Shown: positions 15,959-24,425 of the stretch, piece by piece
Numbering within the stretch: position 1 is the first letter of the stretch
Layout: every line of letters begins with the position of its first letter
DNA from: Variovorax paradoxus
GTDB lineage: Bacteria > Pseudomonadota > Gammaproteobacteria > Burkholderiales > Burkholderiaceae_C
Direction: 5' to 3'
Length of the DNA stretch: 64,000 bases
Assembly (NCBI RefSeq): GCF_902712855.1
Contig: NZ_LR743507.1
Location: 5,525,873 to 5,589,872, forward strand
The notes under the pieces: model-generated
The model's database searches: none
Told to the model about the DNA's origin: nothing
The model's input: the letters and a program-made list of their open reading frames with translations, nothing else
Position numbers and translations under genes: made by a program

Positions 15959-17566
15959 TCATCGTGTTCCGGTGGCATGAGCGATCAGCTCCTCTTCTGT
16001 CAGGTGGTCCGCGTCGAGCGTCGCGACGAGCCGGCCGGCGCGCATCACCGCGACGCGGTGGCACAGGCCGATCAGCTCCATCAGCTCCGAGGACACGACG
16101 ATCACGGCGAGCCCCTCGCGGGCGAGTCGCTGGATCAGGAAATAGATGTCGCGCTTGGCGCCCACGTCGACGCCGCGCGTGGGCTCGTCGAGCACCACGA
16201 CCCTGGGACGCGGCTGCAGCACCTTGGCGAGTGCGAGCTTCTGCTGGTTGCCGCCCGACAGCGACGAGGCCTTGACGTCGAGCGAGCCGGTGCGGATGCC
16301 GTAGTCCTTCACCGCCTCGGCCAGCGCGTCGCGCTCGGCCTCGGGCTTGAGCCAGGGCTGCGCGTAGCGCTCGAGCGCCATCAGCGTGAGGTTCTGGCGC
16401 AGGCCGAAGCCGACGTGCAGGCCCTTGCCCTTGCGGTCTTCGCTGAGGTAGGTGAGGCCGTGCTTCGCAGCGTCCCGAGGGTTGCGCCAACCCTTGCCGC
16501 CTGCCACGGGCTGGCCGAGCATCTCGACGCTGCCGCTCGCCGGGCGCAGGCCCAGCAGGCCTTCGAAGAGTTCGGTGCGGCCCGCGCCGACGAGACCCGC
16601 GAAGCCGAGGATCTCGCCGGGGCGCACCTCGAAGCTCGCGTCCTGCGCCCAGCCGGGCACGCTGAAGTTGCGAACGCGCATGGCGGGCGCGTCGGCCGCC
16701 ACCACCGCATCGCGCGGCGGGTACAGGTCGGCCAGCTCGCGGCCCACCATGAGGTTGGCCATCTGCTGGCGCGTGACGTCGGCGGTGGCCGAGCGCGCCA
16801 CGAAGCGGCCGTCGCGCATGACGACGACGTCGTCTGTCACGCGCTCCACCTCGTCGAGCTTGTGCGAGATGTACACGATGGTCACGCCGTCGGCGCGCAG
16901 CTGCGCGATGAGCTTGAACAGGCGCTCGGTCTCGCCCGGCGTGAGCGTGGCGGTCGGCTCGTCCATGACGAGCAGGCGCGCATGGCGGGCGATGGCCTTG
17001 GCGATCTCGACGAGCTGCTTCTCCGCGACGATGAGGCGGCGTACCTTGGTGCGCGGGTCGATGTCGAGGCCCACCGCGGCGAGCGCTGCGGCGGCATCGC
17101 GCTCCATCGAGGCGTCGTCGAGCAGCCAGCCTTTCGAGGAAGCGCCGCGCCGCCCCAGGCTTCCTTGCTCCCCTTGGGGGACGGACGGCGCGAAGCGACG
17201 GCCAAGGGGCCACATCTTCTTTTCGTGGCCCAGGAAGATGTTCTGCGCCACGCTCAGGTCCTCGGCGAGGTTGAACTCCTGGTGGATCAGCACGATGCCC
17301 AGCGCCTCGGCGTCACGCGAACTGGCGAACTGCTGCGGCTCGCCGTTGATGCGCAGCGTGCCGCCCGTGAGCGGCTCGTAGCCCGCCAGGATCTTCATCA
17401 GCGTGGACTTGCCCGCGCCGTTCTCGCCGAGCAGGCCGTACACGCGGCCGGGCGCGAGCGCGAAGCTCACGCCGTGCAGCACCTGCACCGGACCGAAGGC
17501 CTTCACCACGCCGTCGAACTCGACGGCCACGCTGGCCTTGCTGCCTGTTGCGCTGTCGATGCTCAT
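15959..17566 (-). CDS. Sugar ABC transporter ATP-binding protein (RbsA/MglA-like, two ABC domains)
   Basis: A 535-residue double ATPase. The first domain has Walker A G-E-N-G-A-G-K-S-T (Lys53), Q-loop HQEFNL, and Walker B LLVMDEP. The second has the degenerate P-loop GLVGAGRTELFEG, typical of this family, with signature LSGGNQQKLALAKVL and Walker B VVVLDEPTRGVDVGAK. Unusually, about 30 residues (118-147: from MWPLGRR to SSKGW) are inserted between FLGHEKK and the helix leading to the first signature region; relatives run straight through here. The frame is intact. The start overlaps the ROK stop by four bases. Confidence 0.93.
   Translation of the reverse strand: MSIDSATGSKASVAVEFDGVVKAFGPVQVLHGVSFALAPGRVYGLLGENGAGKSTLMKILAGYEPLTGGTLRINGEPQQFASSRDAEALGIVLIHQEFNLAEDLSVAQNIFLGHEKKMWPLGRRFAPSVPQGEQGSLGRRGASSKGWLLDDASMERDAAAALAAVGLDIDPRTKVRRLIVAEKQLVEIAKAIARHARLLVMDEPTATLTPGETERLFKLIAQLRADGVTIVYISHKLDEVERVTDDVVVMRDGRFVARSATADVTRQQMANLMVGRELADLYPPRDAVVAADAPAMRVRNFSVPGWAQDASFEVRPGEILGFAGLVGAGRTELFEGLLGLRPASGSVEMLGQPVAGGKGWRNPRDAAKHGLTYLSEDRKGKGLHVGFGLRQNLTLMALERYAQPWLKPEAERDALAEAVKDYGIRTGSLDVKASSLSGGNQQKLALAKVLQPRPRVVVLDEPTRGVDVGAKRDIYFLIQRLAREGLAVIVVSSELMELIGLCHRVAVMRAGRLVATLDADHLTEEELIAHATGTR
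17126..17215. repeat. Repeat-like in-frame insertion inside the ABC ATPase gene
   Basis: A 90-base stretch coding for residues 118-147 of the ATPase. It carries a perfect inverted repeat, CCCCTTGG at 17170-17177 and CCAAGGGG at 17202-17209, around ACGGACGGCGCGAAGCGACG. The sequence looks like the hairpin repeats found between genes in this window, but keeps the reading frame. The boundaries are estimated from comparison with the usual RbsA layout from memory. Confidence 0.6.
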
Positions 17567-18765
17567 GGCGCCACTCCGCGGACCTTCAGCGTCTCGTGCA
17601 TCGCGAGCACACCGGCGCCGACCAGGCCGCCCTGCATGCCCAGCGGCGTGTACTGGATCTCGAGGTGCCGCGTGGACAGCGCGAGCGAGCGCTGGTAGAC
17701 GCTCTGGCGCACGGCCGCGAGAAACAGCGGGCCGATGCGCGTGATGCCGCCGCCGATGAACACGTGCGACGGATTGAAGAAGTTGACGACCGACGCGAGC
17801 ATCTGCCCGATCAGGCTGCCGGCGCGCTGGATGATGCCGTTGGCCGCAGTGTCACCGCCGCGGCTGGCCTGGCCCACGTCGATGGCGTCGATGCGCCCAT
17901 GCACGCGCAGGCATTCGGCCAGCGCGGCGCTCTCGCCGGCTTCGGCCGCCTGCACTGCCATGCGCGTGATGGCCGGACCCGCCGCCATCGCCTCGACGCA
18001 ACCGAGGTTGCCGCAATGGCAGCGCGGGCCCTCCTGGTCGACGCAGATGTGGCCCACGTCCCCGGCCGAGCCTGCCGCACCGCGGTAGACCTCGCCGTGG
18101 CAGACGATGCCGCAGCCGATGCCGGTGCCGATCTTGATGACGAGGAAATTGGTCAGCGAGCGCTTGAGACGCCAGAGTTCGCCGAGCGCCATCAGGTTCA
18201 CGTCGTTGTCGACGAACACTGGCGCGCTGTAGTCCTCGCGCAGGTAGTCGCGGATCGAGAAGCTGTCCCAGGCAGGCATCAGCGGCGGATTGACGAGCTG
18301 GCCGATCTCGAAATTCACCGGGCCCGGCACGCCGATGCCGATGCCGAGCACGTCCTTGGCTCCAGCGCCGCAGCGCGCCAGCAGTTCGCGCATGAGGCTG
18401 CGCACACGCGCCAGCACCACGGCCGGACCTTCGCGCACGTCGGCGGATTCATCATGCTGCGCGAGCACCGTGAGGTCGGGGCGCAGCACCGCCACGTCCA
18501 GGCTGGTGGCGCCTATGTCGATGCCCACGAGCACGCCGAGCCCGGCATGCAGCTGGAGGTTCTCGGCGCGACGACCGCCCGAGGAGCGCTGCAGGCCGGC
18601 TTCGGCCAGAAGGCCCTGCTCGACAAGGCCGGCAATCAACCCGTTGGCCTTGCTCTTGGAGAAGCCGAGCTGCTCGGCCATGGCATGGCGCGAACCGCCG
18701 GCCGACCAGAAGGTCGTCTCCAGCAGCCGCATCTCATCGGCGGTGATGCCACTCCAACGTGCCAC
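17563..18765 (-). CDS. ROK family transcriptional regulator
   Basis: A 400-residue protein. The N-terminal winged helix-turn-helix lies at about 10-60 (HAMAEQLGFSKSKANGLIAG). The ROK sugar-kinase fold follows: VGIDIGATSLDVAVL, IGIGVPGPVN, FVDNDVNLMALGE, and the zinc motif C-H-C-G-N-L-G-C. This is the NagC/Mlc/XylR type that represses sugar genes until a sugar or sugar phosphate binds. It is first in the operon and most likely controls the downstream ABC importer and itself through the dyad at 18837-18856. Confidence 0.92.
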   Translation of the reverse strand: MARWSGITADEMRLLETTFWSAGGSRHAMAEQLGFSKSKANGLIAGLVEQGLLAEAGLQRSSGGRRAENLQLHAGLGVLVGIDIGATSLDVAVLRPDLTVLAQHDESADVREGPAVVLARVRSLMRELLARCGAGAKDVLGIGIGVPGPVNFEIGQLVNPPLMPAWDSFSIRDYLREDYSAPVFVDNDVNLMALGELWRLKRSLTNFLVIKIGTGIGCGIVCHGEVYRGAAGSAGDVGHICVDQEGPRCHCGNLGCVEAMAAGPAITRMAVQAAEAGESAALAECLRVHGRIDAIDVGQASRGGDTAANGIIQRAGSLIGQMLASVVNFFNPSHVFIGGGITRIGPLFLAAVRQSVYQRSLALSTRHLEIQYTPLGMQGGLVGAGVLAMHETLKVRGVAP

Positions 18766-18820
18766 GCGTCTCGTCTCCAGTGTTCTTGTCTTTGCCGCCC
18801 CTGGGTTCGGGCGAAGCCGA

Positions 18821-18856
18821 ATACTAGGCGGAGGTCTTCAGCCGGACAAGGCTGAA
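18821..18856 (-). promoter_or_regulatory. Promoter and candidate operator of the ROK-sugar ABC operon
   Basis: On the minus strand a -35 box TTGTCC (18844-18849) and a -10 box TAGTAT (18821-18826) are spaced by exactly 17 bases, about 55 bases before the ROK start. The -35 box is the centre of a perfect dyad, TTCAGCC-N6-GGCTGAA (18837-18856). A repressor bound here would block RNA polymerase directly, which suits autoregulation by the ROK protein. The promoter match is good; the operator assignment is inference. Confidence 0.62.
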
Positions 18857-18908
18857 CTTCGACCATATTCAGGTCAAACCAGCATCGGGCTGCACAGCGT
18901 CCAGACGC

Positions 18909-18930
18909 AAAAAAGCCGCCCGAGGGCGGC
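18909..18930 (-). terminator. Rho-independent terminator of the atp operon
   Basis: On the minus strand, GCCGCCC-TC-GGGCGGC (18915-18930) is followed by six T (18909-18914), 28 bases past the atpC stop. Seven G/C pairs with a U-tract make a classic terminator. Confidence 0.88.
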
Positions 18931-18957
18931 TTGCTGTCGAGGCAACCGGAGACCCGA

Positions 18958-19377
18958 TTACTTCTTCTGACGGTACTTGCGCAGCGCGGCGATCTGGGCG
19001 GCCATCACGGCCAGCTCGGATTGCGCCATCGCGATGTCGATGTCGCTCTTCGCGTTCTTCAGCGCTTCCTCGGCAGCGGCCTTGGCCTTGTTTGCCTTCT
19101 CGTCGTCGAGGTCCTTGCCGCGGATGGCGGTGTCGGACAGCACGGTGACGGCGTTCGGCTGCACTTCGAGAATGCCGCCGGCGACGAAGACGAATTCCTC
19201 GTTGCCGTCGGCCGTTTCGATGCGCACGGCGCCGGGGCGGATGCGCGTGATCAGCGGGGTGTGGCGCGGATAGATGCCGAGCTCACCGGCTTCACCGGGC
19301 AGCGCGACGAACCTGGCTTCGCCCGAGAAGATCGACTCTTCCGCGCTGACCACGTCCACATGAATGGTGCCTGCCAT
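18958..19377 (-). CDS. atpC: F-type ATP synthase epsilon subunit
   Basis: A 139-residue protein. The N-terminal beta-sandwich (MAGTIHVDVVSAEESIFSGE ... PGEAGELGIYPRHTPLITRI) and the C-terminal two-helix part match epsilon subunits, which link gamma to the c-ring and can inhibit ATP hydrolysis. Last gene of the operon, 12 bases after atpD. Confidence 0.96.
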   Translation of the reverse strand: MAGTIHVDVVSAEESIFSGEARFVALPGEAGELGIYPRHTPLITRIRPGAVRIETADGNEEFVFVAGGILEVQPNAVTVLSDTAIRGKDLDDEKANKAKAAAEEALKNAKSDIDIAMAQSELAVMAAQIAALRKYRQKK

Positions 19378-19389
19378 GGTGATTCCTTC

Positions 19390-20790
19390 TTAAGCGACCT
19401 TCTTGGCCTTTTCGAACGCTTCGTCGATCGAACCGACCATGTAGAACGCTTGTTCCGGCAGGTGGTCGGCTTCGCCGTTGACGATCATCTTGAAGCCGCG
19501 GATGGTTTCGGCCAGCGGCACGTACTTGCCCGGCGAGCCCGTGAACACTTCAGCGACGTGGAACGGCTGCGACAGGAAACGCTGGATCTTGCGGGCGCGG
19601 GCCACGGCCAGCTTGTCGTCCGGAGCCAGTTCGTCCATGCCCAGAATGGCGATGATGTCGCGCAGTTCCTTGTAGCGCTGCAGCGTGCCTTGCACGGCGC
19701 GGGCCACGTTGTAGTGCTCTTCGCCGACCACGTTCGGGTCGAGCTGGCGCGAGGTCGAGTCCAGCGGGTCCACGGCGGGGTAGATGCCCAGCGAGGCGAT
19801 GTCACGCGACAGCACCACGGTGGAGTCCAAGTGGGCGAAGGTCGTTGCGGGCGACGGGTCGGTCAAGTCGTCGGCAGGGACGTACACGGCCTGGATCGAG
19901 GTGATCGAGCCGACCTTGGTCGACGTAATGCGCTCTTGCAGACGGCCCATTTCTTCTGCCAGCGTCGGCTGGTAGCCCACGGCCGAAGGCATGCGGCCCA
20001 GCAGAGCCGACACTTCGGTACCGGCCAGCGTGTAGCGGTAGATGTTGTCCACGAAGAACAGAACGTCACGGCCTTCGTCGCGGAACGACTCGGCGATGGT
20101 CAGGCCGGTCAGCGCCACGCGCAGACGATTGCCCGGGGGTTCGTTCATCTGGCCGTAGACCATGGCCACCTTCGAGTCCTCGAGCTTCTCGAGGTTCACG
20201 ACGCCGGAGTCGGCCATTTCGTGATAGAAGTCGTTGCCTTCGCGGGTACGTTCACCCACACCGGCGAACACCGACAGACCCGAGTGAGCCTTGGCGATGT
20301 TGTTGATGAGTTCCATCATGTTCACGGTCTTGCCCACGCCGGCGCCACCGAACAGGCCCACTTTGCCGCCCTTGGCGAACGGGCACACCAGGTCGATCAC
20401 CTTGATGCCGGTTTCCAGCAGGTCTTGCGACGGCGAGAGTTCGTCGTACGCGGGAGCCTTGCGGTGGATCGAAGCGGTGAGTTCCTGACCGACAGGACCG
20501 CGTTCGTCGATGGGCGAACCCAGCACGTCCATGATCCGGCCGAGCGTGGCCTTGCCCACGGGCACCGTGATGGGGGCACCGGTGTTCGTCACGACCAGGC
20601 CGCGGCGCAGGCCGTCGGACGAGCCCAGAGCAATCGTGCGCACCACGCCGTCGCCGAGCTGTTGCTGGACTTCGAGAGTCAGCGCGCTGCCTTCGAATTT
20701 CAAGGCGTCGTACACCTTGGGCATCTGGTCACGCGGGAACTCCACGTCGACCACGGCGCCGATACATTGGACAATTTTTCCTTCAGCCAT
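19390..20790 (-). CDS. atpD: F-type ATP synthase beta subunit
   Basis: A 466-residue catalytic subunit of F1. The P-loop is G-G-A-G-V-G-K-T, the catalytic glutamate lies in GVGERTREGND, and the DELSEED-type loop reads LGMDELAPDD. It forms the hexamer with AtpA that makes ATP from ADP and phosphate. Length and motifs are normal. It is separated from atpG by a small lipoprotein gene, which is unusual. Confidence 0.98.
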   Translation of the reverse strand: MAEGKIVQCIGAVVDVEFPRDQMPKVYDALKFEGSALTLEVQQQLGDGVVRTIALGSSDGLRRGLVVTNTGAPITVPVGKATLGRIMDVLGSPIDERGPVGQELTASIHRKAPAYDELSPSQDLLETGIKVIDLVCPFAKGGKVGLFGGAGVGKTVNMMELINNIAKAHSGLSVFAGVGERTREGNDFYHEMADSGVVNLEKLEDSKVAMVYGQMNEPPGNRLRVALTGLTIAESFRDEGRDVLFFVDNIYRYTLAGTEVSALLGRMPSAVGYQPTLAEEMGRLQERITSTKVGSITSIQAVYVPADDLTDPSPATTFAHLDSTVVLSRDIASLGIYPAVDPLDSTSRQLDPNVVGEEHYNVARAVQGTLQRYKELRDIIAILGMDELAPDDKLAVARARKIQRFLSQPFHVAEVFTGSPGKYVPLAETIRGFKMIVNGEADHLPEQAFYMVGSIDEAFEKAKKVA

Positions 20791-20831
20791 GGCGTTTCCT
20801 TCTGGATGGATCTCAATAAATTTGCGACAGG

Positions 20832-20878
20832 TTCTTGCAGAAGCGTCCTGGTGCCAAAACGGGCCGCTTTTGCAAGAA
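20832..20878. repeat. Long imperfect hairpin upstream of atpD
   Basis: Arms TTCTTGCAGAAGCG (20832-20845) and CGCTTTTGCAAGAA (20865-20878) pair over 14 positions with one non-Watson-Crick position and a 19-base loop. It lies between the lipoprotein stop and the atpD start. It could slow ribosomes or polymerase, protect mRNA ends, or mark an old insertion edge; there is no U-tract on the minus strand. Confidence 0.6.
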
Positions 20879-20912
20879 TGCCGGACGGGCCGGCACCCTT
20901 GAATCGTTCAGA

Positions 20913-21296
20913 TCAGCACTTCATGGCCGTGGCTTGCGCGGCGAAGGCGTCCGAGGCGGCCTTGCAGGCCTGACCCAGCGCAGCCTTGTCGGCACCCATC
21001 GAAGCCCAGGTGGCCTTCGTCTGGTCGAGGCTCGACTTCATCGCATCGGCTGCGGCACCGCTCTGTGCGGACACGCACGCCTGGACCTTGGCCAGGTAGT
21101 CGTTGCATTCCTGCGGCAGGTCGGCGGCCGAGGCCGTCGGGGCTGCGGCGGGTGCCGCCGGCGCTGCTGCGGGAGCAGGAGCGGGTGCCGGAGCCGGTGC
21201 AGCGGCGGGGGCCGGTGCGGGCGCAGGCGCCTCTTCCTTCTTGGAGCAGGCAGTCAGAGCAGCAGCAATCGCCACCAGAGCAAGAATCTTCTTCAT
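20913..21296 (-). CDS. Small lipoprotein with Ala-Pro linker, inside the atp operon
   Basis: A 127-residue protein with a lipobox L-T-A-C at Cys17, then KKEE, then about 40 residues of Ala-Pro repeats, then a helical domain with cysteines (ECNDYLAKVQACV ... LGQACKAASDAF ... MKC). The linker suits spanning the periplasm from the outer membrane. The C-terminal part resembles DUF5339-like small periplasmic domains, with modest certainty. It is on the operon strand between atpG and atpD, where most bacteria have no gene. No function is assigned. Confidence 0.85.
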   Translation of the reverse strand: MKKILALVAIAAALTACSKKEEAPAPAPAPAAAPAPAPAPAPAAAPAAPAAAPTASAADLPQECNDYLAKVQACVSAQSGAAADAMKSSLDQTKATWASMGADKAALGQACKAASDAFAAQATAMKC

Positions 21297-21313
21297 TTTG
21301 CGCAGAGTCCCCT

Positions 21314-21355
21314 AAAAAAAGGCCTTGGGTTACCGGGCGCGCATCGCGCACCCGG
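21314..21355 (-). terminator. Hairpin with distal T-tract upstream of the lipoprotein gene
   Basis: On the minus strand a hairpin CCGGGTGCGCG-ATG-CGCGCCCGG-like (21333-21355) precedes seven T (21314-21320) after a 12-base gap. The gap makes it weaker than a standard terminator; it may act as an attenuator between atpG and the lipoprotein/atpD part of the operon. Confidence 0.4.
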
Positions 21356-21385
21356 TCAGCAATGCGGCCTGTTGCACTGCCTCGA

Positions 21386-22261
21386 TCAAACGCCTGCGGC
21401 AGCGGCCGCGCCGGACACGATTTCCGACAGTTCCTTGGTGATGCCGGCCTGGCGGGTCTTGTTGTAGACCAGCTTCAATTCGCTGATCACATTACCCGCG
21501 TTGTCGGTCGCAGCCTTCATCGCCACCATGCGCGCCGAATGCTCGGACGCCATGTTTTCGGCCACGGCCTGGTACACCAGCGATTCCACGTAGCGCACCA
21601 GCAGTTCGTCGATCACGCTCTGAGCATCGGGTTCGTAGATGTAGTCCCACGAATGATGTCCCGACTCGGTCTGCAGCGTCTCGGCCTTCAGCGGCAGCAG
21701 CTGCTCGACCATCGGCTCTTGCTTGATGGTGTTGATGAACTTCGTGTAGCACAGGTACACCGCCGACAGCTTGCCTTCGGCATAGGCGTCCAGCAGCGTC
21801 TTGACGGGCCCGATGAGCTTGTCGAGATGCGGCGTGTCGCCCAGCTGCGTCACATGGGCCACCACGCGGGCGCCGATGCGATTCAGGAAACCCAGACCCT
21901 TGCTGCCGATGGCGACGGACTCGATCGCGTTGCCCGCTGCCTGCGCTTCGCGCAGCTTGGCCGTCACGGCACGCAGCAGGTTCGTGTTCAAGCCGCCGCA
22001 CAGGCCCTTGTCGCTGGTCACGATGATGAAACCGACGCCCTTGGCTTCGGTCGTCTTCATGAATGCGTGGGTGTACTCCGGGTTCGCCTTGCCAAGGTTG
22101 GCAGCGATGTTGCGGATTTTTTCGCTGTAGGGGCGAGCGGCGCGCATGCGTTCCTGCGCCTTGCGCATCTTGGAAACCGAGACCATTTCCATGGCCTTGG
22201 TGATCTTCTTGGTGTTTTCCACCGATTTGATCTTGCCGCGGATTTCCTTACCAGCTGCCAT
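21386..22261 (-). CDS. atpG: F-type ATP synthase gamma subunit
   Basis: A 291-residue central stalk subunit. N-terminal coiled coil MAAGKEIRGKIKSVENTKKI and C-terminal helix (ATDNAGNVISELKLVYNKTR) match the family. It rotates within the alpha3beta3 ring and couples it to the c-ring. 33 bases after atpA. Confidence 0.96.
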   Translation of the reverse strand: MAAGKEIRGKIKSVENTKKITKAMEMVSVSKMRKAQERMRAARPYSEKIRNIAANLGKANPEYTHAFMKTTEAKGVGFIIVTSDKGLCGGLNTNLLRAVTAKLREAQAAGNAIESVAIGSKGLGFLNRIGARVVAHVTQLGDTPHLDKLIGPVKTLLDAYAEGKLSAVYLCYTKFINTIKQEPMVEQLLPLKAETLQTESGHHSWDYIYEPDAQSVIDELLVRYVESLVYQAVAENMASEHSARMVAMKAATDNAGNVISELKLVYNKTRQAGITKELSEIVSGAAAAAGV

Positions 22262-22294
22262 GAGAGCTCCTTCTTGCGTCGGTCAAGGCGTCGA

Positions 22295-23848
22295 TCAGGC
22301 GAACGACTTCTTGAACGCGGTGACGGCGGCCAGCAATTCGGCTTCCGATTCCTTGTCGAGCGCCTTCGCCTTCTCGATCTTGTCGAGCAGGGCAGCGTGG
22401 CTGGACTTCAGGAACTGATGCAGGCCATGTTCGAACGGCAGCACCTTCTTGATCTCGAGGTCGTCCATGAAGCCCTTGTTCACAGCGAACAGCGAGGCGC
22501 CCATCAGCGAGATCGGCAGCGGGCTGTACTGGGGCTGCTTCAGCAGTTCGGTCACGCGTGCACCGCGGTCGAGCTGCTTGCGGGTGGCTTCGTCGAGGTC
22601 GGAAGCGAACTGCGCGAACGCAGCCAGTTCACGGTACTGCGCCAGGTCGGTACGGATACCGCCGGACAGGCCCTTGATGATCTTCGTCTGAGCCGACGAA
22701 CCCACGCGCGACACCGAGATACCGGCGTTGATGGCGGGGCGGATACCGGCGTTGAACAGGTTGGTTTCCAGGAAGATCTGGCCGTCGGTGATCGAGATCA
22801 CGTTGGTCGGGACGAAGGCGGAAACGTCACCGGCTTGCGTTTCGATGATCGGCAGTGCGGTCAGCGAACCGGTCTTGCCCTTGACTTCACCCTTGGTGAA
22901 GGCTTCGACGTAGTCGGCGTTCACGCGGGCTGCGCGTTCGAGCAGGCGGCTGTGAAGATAGAACACGTCGCCGGGATAGGCTTCGCGGCCCGGCGGGCGG
23001 CGCAGCAGCAGCGAGACCTGGCGGTAGGCCACGGCTTGCTTGGACAGGTCGTCATAGACGATCAGCGCGTCTTCGCCGCGGTCGCGGAAGTACTCGCCCA
23101 TCGTGCAGCCCGAGTAGGCCGACACGTACTGCATGGCGGCCGATTCCGAAGCGGAGGCTGCCACCACGATCGTGTAGTCCATGGCACCGGCTTGTTCCAG
23201 CGCGCGCACCACGTTCTTGATCGACGAAGCCTTCTGGCCAATGGCGACGTAGATACACGTCACGCCTTGGCCCTTCTGGTTGATGATCGCGTCGATCGCC
23301 ACGGCGGTCTTGCCGGTCTGGCGGTCACCGATGATCAGCTCGCGCTGGCCACGGCCGATCGGCACCATCGAGTCGATGGACTTCAGGCCGGTCTGCATCG
23401 GCTGGTCGACGGACTTCCGTGCGATCACGCCGGGTGCAACCTTCTCGATCACGTCGGTCAGCTTGGCATTGATCGGACCCTTGCCGTCGATCGGCTGGCC
23501 CAGGGCGTTCACCACGCGGCCCACGAGTTCGGGGCCGACCGGCACTTCCAGGATGCGGCCCGTGCACTTGACGGTGTCGCCTTCGGAGATGTGTTCGTAT
23601 TCGCCCAGAATCACGGCGCCGACCGAATCGCGCTCGAGGTTCAGGGCGAGGCCGAACGACGGCGTGCCGTCGGCGCTCGGCGGGAACTCGAGCATTTCGC
23701 CCTGCATCGCGTCCGACAGGCCGTGCACGCGCACGATGCCGTCGGTCACCGACACCACGGTGCCTTCGTTGCGGATGTTGGCGCTGACCCCGAGGCCCTC
23801 GATGCGGCTCTTGATCAGTTCGGAAATTTCTGCGGGATTGAGTTGCAT
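22295..23848 (-). CDS. atpA: F-type ATP synthase alpha subunit
   Basis: A 517-residue regulatory nucleotide-binding subunit. It begins MQLNPAEISELIKSRIE, has P-loop GDRQTGKTA, and the conserved PGREAYPGDVFYLHSRLLER segment with the arginine finger region near VGSSAQ. Forms F1 with AtpD. Normal length. Confidence 0.98.
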   Translation of the reverse strand: MQLNPAEISELIKSRIEGLGVSANIRNEGTVVSVTDGIVRVHGLSDAMQGEMLEFPPSADGTPSFGLALNLERDSVGAVILGEYEHISEGDTVKCTGRILEVPVGPELVGRVVNALGQPIDGKGPINAKLTDVIEKVAPGVIARKSVDQPMQTGLKSIDSMVPIGRGQRELIIGDRQTGKTAVAIDAIINQKGQGVTCIYVAIGQKASSIKNVVRALEQAGAMDYTIVVAASASESAAMQYVSAYSGCTMGEYFRDRGEDALIVYDDLSKQAVAYRQVSLLLRRPPGREAYPGDVFYLHSRLLERAARVNADYVEAFTKGEVKGKTGSLTALPIIETQAGDVSAFVPTNVISITDGQIFLETNLFNAGIRPAINAGISVSRVGSSAQTKIIKGLSGGIRTDLAQYRELAAFAQFASDLDEATRKQLDRGARVTELLKQPQYSPLPISLMGASLFAVNKGFMDDLEIKKVLPFEHGLHQFLKSSHAALLDKIEKAKALDKESEAELLAAVTAFKKSFA

Positions 23849-23886
23849 GACTCTTTCCTTCTTTCTTTGTAAGGGGCTGGGAACCG

Positions 23887-24417
23887 TCAGGCCGCCAGCG
23901 CAACTTTCATTTGTTCAAGGCGCGCTTTGACGGAGGTGTCGAGCACCTCGTCGCCGACCACCACACGAATGCCGCCGATCAGTTCGGGTTCTTGCTGAAC
24001 CGTGACCTGGAGCTTGCGACCGAAACGCTTTTCGAGCGCAGCCGACACACCGGCCAGGGCCGCGGCGTCGATCGGGAAGGCGCTGTAGACAACGGCGTCG
24101 GACGAGCCGCTCTTCGCGTTGGCCAGTGTCCGGAACTGCTTCGCAATTTCCGGCAGCACCGAAAAACGCCCGTTCTCGATGAGCGCAGCCAGGAAGTTCT
24201 GGGCAGGAGCGGCCAGCGGTGCACCGAATGCACCAGCAACCACGCCGATCACCTGCTCGGCCGTGGCCTTGGGGTTGTCGGCGAATTGCTGGAGTTCCGG
24301 ATTGGCCGCGATGACGGCCATCTTTTCGAGCCATGCGCTGGTGCCGGCGACGTCGGACGACGAAGCCTTGAAGAGCGCCTCGGCGTAGGGGCGTGCAATG
24401 GTGGCGAGTTCTGCCAT
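23887..24417 (-). CDS. atpH: F-type ATP synthase delta subunit
   Basis: A 176-residue peripheral stalk subunit: N-terminal helical domain (ATIARPYAEALFKAS) and C-terminal signature E-P-E-L-I-G-G-I-R-V-V-V-G-D. It ties F1 to the b subunits. Placed between atpF and atpA as usual. Confidence 0.95.
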   Translation of the reverse strand: MAELATIARPYAEALFKASSSDVAGTSAWLEKMAVIAANPELQQFADNPKATAEQVIGVVAGAFGAPLAAPAQNFLAALIENGRFSVLPEIAKQFRTLANAKSGSSDAVVYSAFPIDAAALAGVSAALEKRFGRKLQVTVQQEPELIGGIRVVVGDEVLDTSVKARLEQMKVALAA

Positions 24418-24425
24418 GGCTTCTA

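Noticed and set aside
18931..20973. Long plus-strand frame (680 codons) opposite atpD and atpC
   Set aside because: Codons mirror the conserved ATP synthase genes; composition is His/Arg/Val-rich as in antisense shadows of high-GC genes.
21065..23872. Long plus-strand frame (935 codons) opposite atpG and atpA
   Set aside because: Same reason: antisense shadow over two conserved genes, no family resemblance.
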